Assembly: GCA_002102555.1 (NCBI GenBank)
Contig: MCFL01000114.1
Coordinates: forward strand, 1 to 64,000
Reading direction: 5' to 3'
Source: Catenaria anguillulae PL171
Taxonomy: Eukaryota > Blastocladiomycota > Blastocladiomycetes > Blastocladiales > Catenariaceae
Length of the DNA: 64,000 bases
This document shows positions 1-11,332 of this stretch, piece by piece. The translations under genes and the position numbers were made by a program. The notes under the pieces are model-generated. The model did not search any database, was not told the origin of the DNA, and worked only from the letters and a program-made list of their open reading frames with translations. Numbering within the stretch: the first letter of the stretch is position 1; each line of letters begins with the position of its first letter.

Positions 1-925
1 CGCTGACCACCCATGGTGATCCAGGCTTCCATCACCAACCACAAGATCCCAGGGCTAACAATGCCCGGCTTGCCCGCCGCAAAGTGACGCAACTTCCACA
101 GGGGCCCACCTTCCAAGCGAATAGACTGAATCCGGTCATAAAATTCGGCCGCAGTCTCGATTGAATCAAAGTACACGTTGACGCGGCCCACATCGATTGA
201 AATGTCGCGACGGGTGAGCGATTGGTGTGGTCGAAGGACTTTGATAGAGGCGACCATGGAAAGCAAATCGGGGTGGAGTGCAGAAGCAATGTCGTTGGCC
301 GTGACACCTGGATGCAGGTTGGAAATGTGGACGAGCGGGATTGGAGTGGTTGGCTGGGATGAGAGAATTGAGCGCGCTGTATGAAGGGTAATGAAAAAGA
401 AACGAGTCAGAGCTCAAGGTGTACAAGATAGCATCAAGCTGTGAAGTAGAGCGGCGATACGATACCAGTGTGCCAAGCAAGCATGACATAGCTTGCGGGC
501 GGTAACATTCGGAGCAACACTAATGACCGCGGCGGATGCAGCAATGCCTCATCGGCGCAATCAAACAGGTGTGAAAGATATCCCTTGGCCAGGAGCTCAT
601 GCAAATGTGCCCAGCACAGAATTGCCGGCTCGAGGTGATCAAAGACAAACGCGGCCCATCTTGGCCTGCCTGATCCCCTTGGTGCGCCAAAGCTGAAGGC
701 GCTTGGTCGGGGTGGTAGGTCGAACCAATCGGGGTGCACGTGCGGTGGGAGCAGCGAGAAGAGGTCGAATGCCGTGATTTCGACGTCCCACGAGAGGTTA
801 TCGAGGATGATTCGGATTGTTGGGGCTGTGATGCGATTGGGCAACAACAACTGCTGTCCATAATCGGGCAGAGATCGGTCGTCCGAGCCGGAGCGAGAGT
901 ATTCTGAGCGGCCGTAGTTGGACAT
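1..925 (-). CDS. RRM-like multi-domain protein, 3' part cut by window edge
   Basis: Two exons are visible: 925-466 and 376 to beyond position 1. The phase-1 GT-AG intron is 377-465. The ATG is at 925-923 ('MSNYGRSEYSR'). Domain 1 carries 'IRIILDNLSWDVEITAFDLF' followed by 'LLPPHVHP'. Domain 2, after the intron, carries 'PLVHISNLHPGVTANDIASA' and 'VGRVNVYFDSIETAAEFYD'. The order and intron position match the genes at 9543 and 11690, so a third domain ending in a 'VRPVKYVF'-type motif is expected outside the window. Divergent RRM folds usually bind RNA or proteins, but I see no canonical RNP1/RNP2 aromatic residues, so RNA binding is not shown. Transcribed divergently from the ankyrin-like gene at 1134. 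Confidence 0.75.
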
Positions 926-1133
926 GATACTTATTACATGATTGCATTTGGTTTCCCAGCTGCTTGAGTGGATACTTTGCGTGTTATCCGCCGCGATTTG
1001 TTTATTGTTAAGCATGTGAGACAGCGGTTTTTTTCCGTGAAGACGACAGATCGGCGGTCTATCTGTGAGCTGGTCTGTGGGTTGCACGGTGGGTTGCGCG
1101 CAAGGTGCGTGGGTTCCCACTCTCTCTTTAACA

Positions 1134-3287
1134 ATGTCGAATCACATACATACACTCCATGATATGACAAGCATGCATCGATTAAAAATGTCATCCGAGT
1201 CAAATACTCATCACATTCGATCCCAGCAGCCGCGGCAGCAGATGACGGCACCAGCGTTGCCTTTGCCCATCCTCGACATCATTCTCGCACTCGCCCCTCG
1301 ACTCGGCCAAAGTCTCCTTCGCTTTGCTCCCCAGCTGCTTTGCGTCCTTCCCAGAACTGCCGCATCCAAAGTCTTGGTCTCGGTCATGCTTGCAATCGAC
1401 CGTTGGGGCTTGCGCGCCCCCGCCGCATCATCGCTGAATGTCGACCGCTTCGTTGCCCGTGATCCATCGGTTTCGGGAGCAACGTTGCCCGTGATCCATT
1501 GGTTTCGGGAGCAACGTTGCCCGTGTGTCTCACAACCGATCTAAGCATCCTGTTGGCGGGCACAAACAGGGATCATCCCCGCTACCAGCCACTTTGGCGC
1601 AAACTGGTATGTGCCGCCGCCAGGCTACCTGCTTGGGATCTGCTGGATTATCTCGAGACTCGGTTTGAATTGGTGACGAGGCATCCCGATATCGCCGAAA
1701 TCGTGAGCGCAGCCTGTGCCAACAAGTCATGCAACGTGCTTGAGTGGTTGCAGGCACATGGGTTTCCGCTCGACTCGCGTTCGCAGGCGGCCATTCTGGA
1801 GGCTGCCGAGCTTGGATCTGTGTCTGTGCTCGACTTTCTTGCGCGCCATGGGTTGATTTGGCCACAGGAAGATGTCGATCCCATCACAAAGCAGGCCTGT
1901 TTGTTTGGTCACAAGACGGTACTCGAGTTTACTTTGGACACGTATGAGGATTACTTTGAGTGGGATTCATCGTATTGGGATTTGGCGAGCGAGCATGGCC
2001 ATGTGGACTTGTTGATATGGGCAAAGAGTCGACTTCGAGCGCCTTTCCATGTGGGCATTTATTTGCATGCCATGGACTTGGCCAGTGCCAATAATCATGT
2101 TGCTGTTCTGGACTGGTGGCTCATCAACTGCGAAAAGCCGCGTTATTCGGTCAACGCCATGGACGATGCCTCGGCCAATGGTCATTTACGTGTGCTTGAA
2201 TGGTGGGCTCGCTCGGGGTTGGAAATGCGCTTTACTCCTGCGGCAAAAACTCGCGCAATGGAAGCTGGCCATTGGGCGGTTGTCAAGTTTTGGAGCGAGT
2301 GCGGTGCCTTCAAGTTTTTGACGTCTGCCCGTCGCAATTTGGACCCAAGTCAATTCACGCAGGCGCCAAAAGACCCGGTCACACTTGCCTCGTTTGGCTT
2401 GCTGGAATGGTTGAAGGCTCTCTACGGTCAATCCCTCAACTTGAAGCGATTCTGGACTTGTGAACGGTTTGTTGAAATGCATCTTGTTGCAAAGGCAATC
2501 GAGTTTGGGCAAGTGCATGTGTTGGCAGCTTGTCCCAGCAGCCTTGTGAGCAAGTTTATGGAATCCAAGGCGCTCGAAACGGGGCAGCCGCACCCGTTCA
2601 TCACTGCAATCAAACACGGCCAGCTTTCGTCCATTCAATGGTGCTTTGGACATTGCAACGTTGTTGAGAAATTGGGAGATATCACGTTTTTGGATTGCTT
2701 GACAACGGCAGTCAGTTGTGGTCAAACGCATATTGTGACGTGTGGTTGCTGAGCGATGTGCAGTACAGGACTCGCCTAGTGGCAGGCAGTAACCTGCACA
2801 TGCGACGCAAAATCGCTTGGTTTGCTGGAGCGTCTGGTCGCTTGGACGTACTGGAGGCCTTGTGGGTTGAAAGCATTTTGAAGCCCACATACCATTGTGC
2901 TGATTCCGTGCTCGCCGCGGCGGCGGCATCCGGGCATGTGTCGGTTTTGGAGTGGTGCAAGAAGAAGAATTTGGTTTCCTCAACCCCTCTCCTGGTGGAC
3001 GAAAGCTCTGGTAAGCATCAATTGGTCGACTTTTCAAGCGCTTTGTGCATGGTCTCCTAGGCTCCCAGTTTTCGGCGCTCGACTGGCTCATTGTGGAGTG
3101 TGAGCGGCTTGGCCGAAAGATTCCATCACTTGAATTTCTTGCCCCGGCGCCGCTCGTGGATTTCCTTGTGACGATTAAAAACAAAATCCAAGCGGTGAAA
3201 TGGATCCAGGAACATGAAAAGGAGCTGGACATCTCCGCATCTGACATGCGTCTCATATCCGAGGCGTTGCTGCGCGCCGATCTGTGA
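1134..3287 (+). pseudogene. Ankyrin-repeat-like protein, reading frame interrupted
   Basis: The coding signal is continuous but lies in three frames. 1134-1482 reads a possible F-box-like start ('LPLPILDIILALAP'). 1515-2745 reads degenerate ankyrin-type repeats such as 'MDDASANGHLRVLEWWARSG'. 2745-3287 continues the repeats ('ASGHVSVLEW', 'ALDWL'). The first break is a 32-bp tandem duplication at 1451-1514; taking out one copy joins the frames. The second, near 2743, looks like one missing base, after which 'WLLSDVQ' continues. The third, at 3011-3060, could be a 50-bp GT-AG intron, restoring 'DESSGSQFSALDWL'. Repeats of this style form large families in blastoclad genomes as far as I recall; they act in protein binding. 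It may be a pseudogene, or a functional gene with sequence errors. Confidence 0.6.
1451..1525 (+). repeat. 32-bp tandem duplication inside the ankyrin-like gene
   Basis: Copy 1 is 1451-1482 and copy 2 is 1483-1514, differing only by C/T in 'atccatcgg' versus 'atccattgg'. A partial third copy follows (1515-1525). Because 32 is not a multiple of three, the insertion changes frame. Confidence 0.9.
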
Positions 3288-3826
3288 GTTTGCATAGTGA
3301 ATCGGTATCATTGTATTGTCTCTGTCTGATTGTTTTATCGAAGATAGACATTTTTACAGTCGTTCGTTGTATGTACGTACATATTTAGCTGGGACATGAT
3401 CGGCGGTCTGCTTGAGTCGCATCAGTGTCCATGCAGGTTTGGTTTGTTTTCGATACATATTTGCTTTTTCGGCACTCGACTCAACCTGGTCACGTCACGT
3501 CCAGGCCGTTTCTGCTGACCGCCCAAGTGGCGTGGATGACACACGCGAGCCGAGTAAATGGAAAACATCTTGCATTGAGAGAAGAACAAAATGACAAGAA
3601 CGGGAAAAGACAATGGCAATGGCAGCGCAACAGAGGGGAAAACATGAAGCAGAAACAGCAAAACCATCAACCGCAACAAATACATGAAATCCCACTAACC
3701 GTGCGTCACAACCACGAAAACACAAAATCAATACACCACAACTTGGATCGGAACCAAAATCATGCACGCAAATACTTCTTGCTCTTGGTCTTCTTTTGGA
3801 TGAACGGAACCATCCGGTTCAAAAAC
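3288..3826. other. Intergenic region between convergent genes
   Basis: This is the 3' flank of the ankyrin-like gene and of the large minus-strand RRM-like gene. It is A-rich on the plus strand (about 3580-3780). A plus-strand open frame runs from here into the opposite gene but is low complexity and antisense. I see no supported gene. Confidence 0.5.
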
Positions 3827-6800
3827 TTACTGGCTCCTCGCAAAGTCGCCGCGCTCCGAGGGCTCGGGTTCGGCCGACGCAGCCAAGATGTCGGCTGCCA
3901 ACATGAACGACTGTGGCCGAGCACCCGCCGACGGACTCTCGGGGCGCTTTTCGTCGTCGCCCTCGCTCTGGTTGATCGCCTCACCCAAGATGGACGCCGT
4001 GCTCGAGCTCGGCAGCTCCTTGTGCATCATAAGGTGCACGGCCGACGAAGGGTCCAGGGTAAACGTCATGGTCGACCCGCCAGACGACGACTTGGTGCCG
4101 TTATTAGTGTTGTTGTTGTCAAAGTAATCGGGGGCCTCGTGCGCGGCATGGTCTTGGTCAGAGTCGAGATCCGAGTCACCGTCCATGGGCGACAATGCGC
4201 CTTCTTCGTCAATGTCGCCGGCGCCACCGCCAGCCTCGGCATCCGAGTCGGAATCGGTTGATTCGGTGTCTTGATCGTCGTCTTGCGATTCGAATTGCGC
4301 GGCAGGCTCGCTGTCGCTCAGCTCGTCGTCGTCCGACAGCGCGCCGCCCAAAATGTCGGCAACCATCTCTTCGCGCTCAATCGCGGCCTCGACCGGGTCC
4401 AACTCCTCGACTTGTGCTTGCTGTTGTTGAGCGGCGGCCTCATCCATGGGCGCGGGCTCGTGCGCCTCGTCGGCATTTTCCGACTCTGGCTCACTCTCTT
4501 CCTCGTCGGCCTGCGTCTTGACGGCCTCACTCTCGTCTCCATCGTCTGCGTTCTCACTCTCACTCTCGCTTTCCGACTCGGACTCGGACTCGGTCTCGGA
4601 CTCGGACTCGCTCGACTCCTCGCCCACATACACGTGCGTGGTCACCTTGACATGCGCGGGCAACTCGGTCGACCCAACACCGCCGTCATCGGACGAGTAC
4701 TGGCCCAGGTCGTCGGGCAGGTACCTTGCGGTTTCGGGCTTTGGCGGCGCACGACGGCCAGCGGTCATGGGATCGGGGCGGCGCACAGGTACAGGCGCAG
4801 CGGCCGGGGCACGTGCCGAGGTCAGTGCGCGCGATTCACTTGCGCCGGCTGCCTTGACGGGCGATGCTGTCGGCTTGGTATTGGCGTTGCGGCCCTTGCC
4901 CTTGACTTCCGACGACGCATCGGCCACCTTGTCTTCATCGTCGCTGTCTGCCTTGGGTACAACTTGGTCGTGCTCGTCTTCGTCGTCGTCATCGCTGACG
5001 TCCAACTCCCAATCCGAGGTCACAGGCCGCGCAACCTTGGGCTGCTGCTGCTGCTGCTGGTCCTGCTGGCCTGCCTTGCCCTTGCCCTTGTTGACGGCCG
5101 CTCTCTCTTCGCCGGCAATCTTTGCCTGCTCCTTCTCCCACTCGGCAATGTGCTTTGGTAATGGCTTGTTCATCCGGGCAAGCAACTTTGGGCCGGTACC
5201 CTTATTGACCTGCGCACCTGCACCTCGGCCGCCGCGTCCGGTCACGCCCGTGGTCAATCCGCGAATCTCAAACTTGTCCATGCGGCCCTGATCAATGCGC
5301 CATTGACAGTGCGAATGGAACTTTGCGGCTTCGTCGCCGTCGAGGAAAAAGAAGACGGCGGCACGACCGGGAAAGTCGGATTTGGGGTTGTGCGGCGGGT
5401 AATGGATATGCACTGGGGATTCGAAAGCAAAAGTTAGGATCAAAGCGTATGAGATGCAGCATGAAGAAAACGTACCAAGAGACTTCATGTCCTTTGCCAA
5501 GTTCAACAAGGCGTCGTCCGGCACCTTGACATTCAGGTTCTCGAGCGTCACACGGTACGGCGCGGGTCCAAGGCCTACGGGACGCTTGCTGCCGACAATG
5601 GGTGCGCCAGGCTTGCCAATCGTGGCGGCGGTCGCTGGCTTTTGCTGCGGCACGGGCGACTCGCGCGCATTGGTTGCCGAGATGGACAAAGGCGACGATG
5701 ACGACGCGGGCAAGGGGTCATCAAGTCCAGCAATCGCCGGTTGAATAAACGCCTCGGGCGGCGGCAACGCCTTTGTCAAGTAGGCCGACGACGCCGCAGA
5801 TGCCGCGCGCTGCTGGTTGACTTCGGTAAACGTTGCAGGCCGGGCCTGCTGCGCCACCGTGGTTGTGGACTTGCCGCCGCCGGCCGCACGTGCCTCTCTG
5901 GCCTCTTTTTCCTTTTGCTCGCGCTCTTGCTTCTGCTTGGTGTGCTCTGGAGATCCCACGGGGTAGAAGGGCTGCCACTTTGCATTGGGCGCCATCCACG
6001 AGGGCCGGGACGAGCCCGTGGACGACGAGTTTGTGTTCGACGACGAGGCAGGGGCTGCGGTCGAGGCCGTGGACGGCGCATTACCGAGCGCGGCTGCCAC
6101 GTCCGAGTTGGTCAGGTCCAGTCCGCGCTTGAAGGCGGACGAGAACGGGTGGATCGATTTGTTTGTCCCCTGCTGCTGTTGCTGTTGCTGCTGCTGGCCA
6201 CGCCCGGCCGATTGTTGTTGCCTGGCCGGCGATTGTTGCTGCCTGGCGGACGAAATTTGTTGTTGTTGTTGCTGCTGCGGTTGACGCGCGTTGGCGTTGT
6301 TTTCGCGAAAAAAGCCGCCATTCTTGTTACCGCGCCGGTTGCCCGTCGACTTTGCGACTGCATCATGCTTTGGCCGGAAATCAGACGACTTTGACGACCA
6401 GTCAAAGTCGGCCTCGTTGTCCGACGCCCACTTGGGACTGCTAACAGCGGGCTCGGCCTCGTCCTCGGAGCTTGACGACTCGCTGGATTCCGACGACACC
6501 GAGGATTCCGACTCGGACTCGGACTCGGACGAGGCGGCCGCGGCCGCGGCTGGCGGCGACACGACCGTGACGACTTTGCGAGGGGCGGGCGAAGGTTCCT
6601 TCTTAGTGTCTTTGGTGGCAGCAGTCGGAGCGACTTGCTTGCCAATGGTCACGGTCCCATTGACGTCGGCGGCCGCGGGCGGCGGCGTCGTTGTGGTCAC
6701 GGGATAGTTGAGCAGCGGCGTCAAGGCAACCGTGATGACCATGTCCTGAATGCCCAACTCGCGATCGGCGGCCGTCGAGGCCGCATCGGCGACTTGCTTG

Positions 6801-7816
6801 AGGTTGAGCAGGTCCATGTTGACATTAGACGGCAGCAAGACGATGACACGTTCTTGTTTCTTGGCAGCACTTTGTTTTTCAGTCGTGACCGGGGCAGGCA
6901 CTGCGGCGGCGGCCGCGGCAGTCGCAGCAGCTTGCTGTTGCTGCTGTTGCATGGCGGCAAGCGACGCGGCCATGGCCGACATGTACTGCTGCTGCATTTG
7001 CATGGCCATCTGCTGTTGCGAGTACTGCAGCTGGAGCTGTTGAAGGGCAAGTTGTGTTTGCGCTTCTTCGGCTTGATGTTGCTTGGTCGCAGCGGCAGAA
7101 AGCGATGCAGAGGTAGTCGAGGCCGGCGTCGACTTGGACGTGCCCAAGTGGCCAAACATGTTCGTATTGAAGTTGCTCGCTGCCGACGAGGGGAACGACG
7201 ACGAGTTGTTGGCACTCGCCGCGGAGGCGGCGTTGGCATTGAAGCCGCCATAGTTGCCGGCGGTGCTGTTGCCAAACCCGCCGAAGCCAGACAAGCCGCC
7301 GAGCAATGGGTTGAAGGAGCCCGAGTTGGCGTTGGATTGATTGCCCGTGTTGTTGTTGTCGCCGCCGTAGAAGGCAGTGGCGGCGGCCGATTGATTGTGC
7401 TGCTGGTGTTGTTGCTGCTGCTGCATGAACTGCTGCATGGCAGCCATTTGCTGCTGCACTTGACTCGTGCCTTGTTGACCTTGACCTTGCTGCTGCCCCT
7501 GTGCACGAAGCTGGGGCGACGCGGGTGCACCACCAGTCGAACCCGAGAGGGATGCCATGTAAGCGGCCATGGCAGATGCCATCAACTGCGGATCGGCAGA
7601 AGCACTGCCTCCGCCACTGCCGCCAAGCGACTGGTTGGTATAGCCTTGGGCGGTGGATCCGGTGGAGGATGTGGCTGCGCCAGCGCCGGAAGCGTTGAAG
7701 GCCGCTTGAGCTTGTGCAAAGGCTTGCTGGTCCTCCAAGGACGGGAAGCCGGTACCGGCGTTGGCTCCGCCGCCGAGGCCAAAGCCGCCGCCAAAGTGCG
7801 GGAACGACGACGACAT
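3827..7816 (-). CDS. VLLP + RRM-like protein with long polyQ/polyA and acidic tracts (about 1308 aa)
   Basis: Starts at the ATG at 7816 ('MSSSFPHFGGGFG') and stops at 3827. An intron at 5413-5475 (63 bp, no stop inside) splits the RRM-like domain exactly after 'AKDMKSL'. Order: Gln/Ala/Gly/Ser-rich N-terminus (residues 1-315); VLLP module at about 321-375 ('RVIVLLPSNVNMDLLNLKQV', ending 'VITVALTPLL'); low-complexity region with Ser-Glu and polyQ runs; RRM-like domain at about 752-840 ('YRVTLENLNVKVPDDALLNL', then 'PGRAAVFFF'); long acidic C-terminus with Ser-Glu repeats. The domains align with the genes at 34772 and 37587. It is the largest member of the family here. The composition suggests a mostly disordered scaffold able to form condensates (inference). 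Enzymatic motifs are absent. Confidence 0.8.
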   Translation of the reverse strand: MSSSFPHFGGGFGLGGGANAGTGFPSLEDQQAFAQAQAAFNASGAGAATSSTGSTAQGYTNQSLGGSGGGSASADPQLMASAMAAYMASLSGSTGGAPASPQLRAQGQQQGQGQQGTSQVQQQMAAMQQFMQQQQQHQQHNQSAAATAFYGGDNNNTGNQSNANSGSFNPLLGGLSGFGGFGNSTAGNYGGFNANAASAASANNSSSFPSSAASNFNTNMFGHLGTSKSTPASTTSASLSAAATKQHQAEEAQTQLALQQLQLQYSQQQMAMQMQQQYMSAMAASLAAMQQQQQQAAATAAAAAAVPAPVTTEKQSAAKKQERVIVLLPSNVNMDLLNLKQVADAASTAADRELGIQDMVITVALTPLLNYPVTTTTPPPAAADVNGTVTIGKQVAPTAATKDTKKEPSPAPRKVVTVVSPPAAAAAASSESESESESSVSSESSESSSSEDEAEPAVSSPKWASDNEADFDWSSKSSDFRPKHDAVAKSTGNRRGNKNGGFFRENNANARQPQQQQQQQISSARQQQSPARQQQSAGRGQQQQQQQQQGTNKSIHPFSSAFKRGLDLTNSDVAAALGNAPSTASTAAPASSSNTNSSSTGSSRPSWMAPNAKWQPFYPVGSPEHTKQKQEREQKEKEAREARAAGGGKSTTTVAQQARPATFTEVNQQRAASAASSAYLTKALPPPEAFIQPAIAGLDDPLPASSSSPLSISATNARESPVPQQKPATAATIGKPGAPIVGSKRPVGLGPAPYRVTLENLNVKVPDDALLNLAKDMKSLGTFSSCCISYALILTFAFESPVHIHYPPHNPKSDFPGRAAVFFFLDGDEAAKFHSHCQWRIDQGRMDKFEIRGLTTGVTGRGGRGAGAQVNKGTGPKLLARMNKPLPKHIAEWEKEQAKIAGEERAAVNKGKGKAGQQDQQQQQQPKVARPVTSDWELDVSDDDDEDEHDQVVPKADSDDEDKVADASSEVKGKGRNANTKPTASPVKAAGASESRALTSARAPAAAPVPVRRPDPMTAGRRAPPKPETARYLPDDLGQYSSDDGGVGSTELPAHVKVTTHVYVGEESSESESETESESESESESESENADDGDESEAVKTQADEEESEPESENADEAHEPAPMDEAAAQQQQAQVEELDPVEAAIEREEMVADILGGALSDDDELSDSEPAAQFESQDDDQDTESTDSDSDAEAGGGAGDIDEEGALSPMDGDSDLDSDQDHAAHEAPDYFDNNNTNNGTKSSSGGSTMTFTLDPSSAVHLMMHKELPSSSTASILGEAINQSEGDDEKRPESPSAGARPQSFMLAADILAASAEPEPSERGDFARSQ

Positions 7817-8116
7817 GGTTGACGAGACGGGACGGGACTCGACTTGGGATGGATCGCGCTCAGCAAGGAGGTGGCTGACAATCAAAGCGTGGCGGTTGTT
7901 TCAAGGGTATCACGAGAGACTGCAGTTGGGGTTGACGGGGTCCAAAGGGGGGCCGTGAGACAAGACGCGGGGACGAGATCAGGTGACGGGACAGCGTGGG
8001 CATGGGCAGCGCCGCGCAAGTCCCGAGGGCAAAGAATGCCCATAGTGACACGTACCGTATTGCTGGCCAGAACATGGATATATAATTTTTTTTTCACCTG
8101 AAGGCCACATTGACCA

Positions 8117-9003
8117 TCAGATTTTTGGTTTGGCATGTTTCCATGGCAGACAATGATCGGCGACAAAGTTGCAGTGATCAGCGCCATTTTCTCGATTTTG
8201 ATCAGCAATCTGCTCACACTGGAGCTGTCTCACACCAGCTCGCACCATCAGCGTGCCATGCGTCAATACTGCCAAGTACCAATGAATCAGAGGATGAAAA
8301 TCAGTAGCAATCATGCCGGAACGCTCTCTCATCAACGCCTGTTCGTCATTGGCCCCGGCGCACTCGGCCAATCTCGTCACGTCGCCCACAATCCAATCCG
8401 CGTCAACCTCGGCTTTCGTCGCTGCGACGTGACCGGATCTCTTTTCGACCTTGCCGCCAAATGTCCAGCCCGCTTGGTGCGACTTGCCGCCCTTCAACCC
8501 CAATGGATACCTTCCGACCAAGGTTTTATATGGGTCGGCGCAGCCCGGGGTGTTGTTTCTCTGTGGTAGATTGTCTCTTCGCGTTTTTGAATTGCCATCA
8601 TGATCATGGTGGGCGGACCTGTCAGGCACATGACGACAATACTTGAGCAGACACCCCCCCCCCTGCAGACACAGTGGAAAGGACACGTACTTCTTGACTG
8701 AGATTGAAAAGTGCAAACGGCATCCGCCCAGCCTTGACATAATAAACATGCGCCCGCCCTCGTACCAAGTCAGACGCAGCTCCACGTTGGTATTCTTGGC
8801 TATGATCATGGGAACCAAGCTTCCTCTGAGTCTGCTTCCTCCAAGAGTTCCGCTCCCCGTGCCTCAGAAGCCGTTCCTGCGCCGCAGGCATTCCTGGCCC
8901 GCACACCTTTTCGCGTGGCCTTCCAACGTTCCCGTAATCCACGTCGCAGCGCAAAGAACAGGATCGCGCCGCTAGCGGCAGCTGCTGAGCAGCGGGTCAG
9001 CAA
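8117..9003 (-). CDS. Uncharacterised minus-strand coding region, model unresolved
   Basis: Two frames look coding. The upstream part (9003-8806) is Ala/Arg-rich with a short hydrophobic stretch ('SGAILFFALRRG'), possibly a targeting or membrane segment. The downstream part reads 'LRLTWYEGGRMFIMSRLGG' and, after a probable intron starting at the GTACGT near 8691, 'KTLVGRYPLGLKGG' and 'EVDADWIVGDVTRLAE'. The two parts join if one base is missing near 8818. No upstream ATG is obvious, so the first exon is unknown. A run of ten C at 8654-8663 lies within the probable intron. I do not recognise the family. Confidence 0.3.
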
Positions 9004-9542
9004 GGGAATACGAGCAAGGATGGAGTCGGTTTATTTACAATACAAACAGGAACGTAATCGCCATCGTTGTTTTTGGTCGCTGTATCAGTCCGATCGAGCG
9101 GCAAGGCGTGATGGCCACAGTCAATGCGTAGGGGTTTAACCCTCACATCATCGCTCACGAGTTACGAGGGAAGCGAAGGCAACGGTTACACGCCAACTAT
9201 CTCGCCTCAAACTGAGTCAAACATGAGCTTCTCCGACATTTGGATCCAGCTGCAGCCGCGGAGCTGGAGCTGCGAGGGCCAGCGCAGCCGGCTCGAACAG
9301 CGGAGCGGCAACATGAACGGCTGGGACCAATCTCAGAAGCCCAGAATGAGCGTGAAACATCGTTTCCCGTCAAAGTCCCAGTTGCTGTGGACTGTGGGAA
9401 AGGCTCGGGTAGGGCTCACTCAACAAATCGACGGTGTACCGATCTCGACCACATCGTTCATCTGCATGTTCATCGCCTTGATCAAATGCCCTCCAAAAAA
9501 AAAAAAATCCAGCTCCGCAGGTAATCAGCTGCAACTGCAACC
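9004..9542. other. Intergenic / 5' region of the gene at 9543
   Basis: No convincing gene. Open frames on the plus strand (about 9124-9540) do not match the local family and end in a 13-base A run at 9496-9508. The region probably holds the promoter and leader of the gene at 9543. Confidence 0.4.
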
Positions 9543-11332
9543 ATGAACGCACACGGCACTAACAGTACCTGGGGCAATACGCGCGACGGCGCCTCTAATA
9601 GCTTCTGGGACGATGACTTTGTGGCTCCGGTGCCCCGCCCCGGTTACTCTCTGTCGCCCGCACGTCATGGCTCCAACAACCTCCCTGCTGGCCGCAACGG
9701 CTCTGGGCATGGATCGGTGACTGAAAACGCCTGGCCGAGTAGCTCGTCCGAAGCCAGCACCGGCTGCGATGCATCCGAGTCTACGTTTCAACGCACAAAC
9801 TTGGCCCGCCGCGATACCCGCAACAAGCCTGCGTTCCGCATCACTATTGACCGGCTGTCGATTGAAGTGACCGACTTTGACTTGGCCGCCATTCTGCCGC
9901 CGCACATCCAGCCCTCAGCCGTTGACTTTCCGCCCCCAAAGTTCCAGCAAGGCATGTTCAGGGACCAATACTCGACCCGCTGGGCTTGCTATGCATTTGA
10001 CCAGCTAGACGAAGGGCTCGAGTGCTGGAATCATTTGCGCATGCTGCATGTCTGTGGGCATTTGAGGCACTTGTGCGCCTCACCCGACCAGCATGGGAAA
10101 GGGCTGGCACTCGACGTGTGGCCGCCCTTGGAGGATGTAGAAGATTTGTTTGGCGCTGGTAAGTTGGACACGACTATCGCGTCTTGTTTGTGATTGTCAC
10201 TCACTTTTTGTTTTCTTGCCGTCATGCTCAGCCAAGTCCATCATTGGCAACCCGGCGCCAAACCTCCCACCCTTTGTCCATATCACCAACCTCCTATACT
10301 CGGCCACCGCAGAGGCCATTTTGGCACTCATCCCGGCTGAGCTCGCCCCTCACGCCCGCGTTGAAATGTTACACCCTGGCAAGTCGCTATCCGCTACTTC
10401 CCCACAGCCGCAACCATTTGGTGCTCGCCATGTTGGCCGCGCGCAAATCTACTTTGACACGCTCGACCAAGCCAGCCATTTTTACGACGTATGGGAACGG
10501 TCGCTGCGCAAGAGCCGCGATGTCATGCGCATCAGGCATTATGGATCACAATTGCCCTTTGCGATTCCGCCCAGGGGCATGTATGCCATGATGCGGGCGA
10601 GGGCAAAGCATGGGGATGAAGCCTTCGATGGTATGTTTATCGCATTTTACCCGACCAGCTACTGTGGAAATCGGATTTACGGCATGTGAGATGTATTCCA
10701 CAGCTCTCCTCCAGACGGCCTTCACGTATCCGAAACCTCCGGTTTCTGCGCAAGCCGCCATCTCCATCCCGACTCGGCCTCTGCCTCCTGCAGCAGTCTG
10801 GCCATCCCAACGAGAACCAACGCCAAACTATTCCAACGACGATACCTTTTCGACCACGTCGTCCCACTCCTCGCACCCAAGCTCCACATCAACCCCACCG
10901 CCGCATCCAACCTCGCGCCTCCGCCCGCCCACCTACACCCGCAACCCGCCACCCACAACGTCCGCGTCCTCGTTCTGCTTCCGTCCCGTCTTTATCGTCT
11001 TCCTCACCAACTTGGCACCACGCGTGACGGCCGCAGACCTAGAATCCCTCATCTTGCACCACCCAAAGGCATCGACTTTCCACCCTCCCCTCTCGGTGCA
11101 CCTGTGTCGTGAGACGCGCCAAGGCCTGTTTGCGTATAAAAAGGTGGCCGTGCGCCCCGTCAAGTACGTTTTCAAGAGCTCTGACGATGCGCGCGAGTTT
11201 TGCGCGCACGTGCGCAGGTTGGACAAGGCCGGCGAGCTGGATGCAGTCAAGGCCGATGACGCGTTTCGGGTGAGTGCGTATTTGGCAAGGGCAGAGGAGG
11301 ACGAGGATATGGAACGGCGGTGGAGGATGTGA
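9543..11332 (+). CDS. Triple RRM-like domain protein
   Basis: Exons 9543-10158, 10232-10630 and 10704-11332; both introns are 73 bp and phase 1. The ATG at 9543 gives 'MNAHGTNSTWGN'. Domain 1: 'FRITIDRLSIEVTDFDLAAI' with 'LPPHIQPSAVDFPP'. Domain 2: 'FVHITNLLYSATAEAILALI' with 'HVGRAQIYFDTLDQASHFYD'. A Pro/Ser-rich linker follows. Domain 3: 'FIVFLTNLAPRVTAADLESL', ending with 'VRPVKYVFKSSDDAREFCAH'. The three-domain layout and intron positions match the genes at 1 and 11690, so these are a paralogous trio. The domains keep the hydrophobic beta-1 'NL' and the beta-3 'GRAxVxF' patterns of RRMs but lack typical RNP aromatics. The partner is unknown. Confidence 0.8.

Noticed and set aside
2186-3295. 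369-residue minus-strand open frame
   Set aside because: Antisense to the ankyrin-like gene; Arg/Ser/Pro-rich and without motifs, as expected for the reverse of GC-rich coding sequence.
3425-4261. 278-residue plus-strand open frame
   Set aside because: Overlaps the 3' end of the large minus-strand gene, whose frame has family domains; this frame has none.
6635-7822. 395-residue plus-strand open frame, Gly/Arg/Leu-rich
   Set aside because: Exact antisense of the Gln/Ser/Gly-rich N-terminus of the minus-strand RRM-like gene.
9124-9546. 140-residue plus-strand open frame just upstream of the gene at 9543
   Set aside because: No family similarity, runs through a 13-base A run, and has no ATG-supported link to the next gene; treated as leader or promoter sequence.
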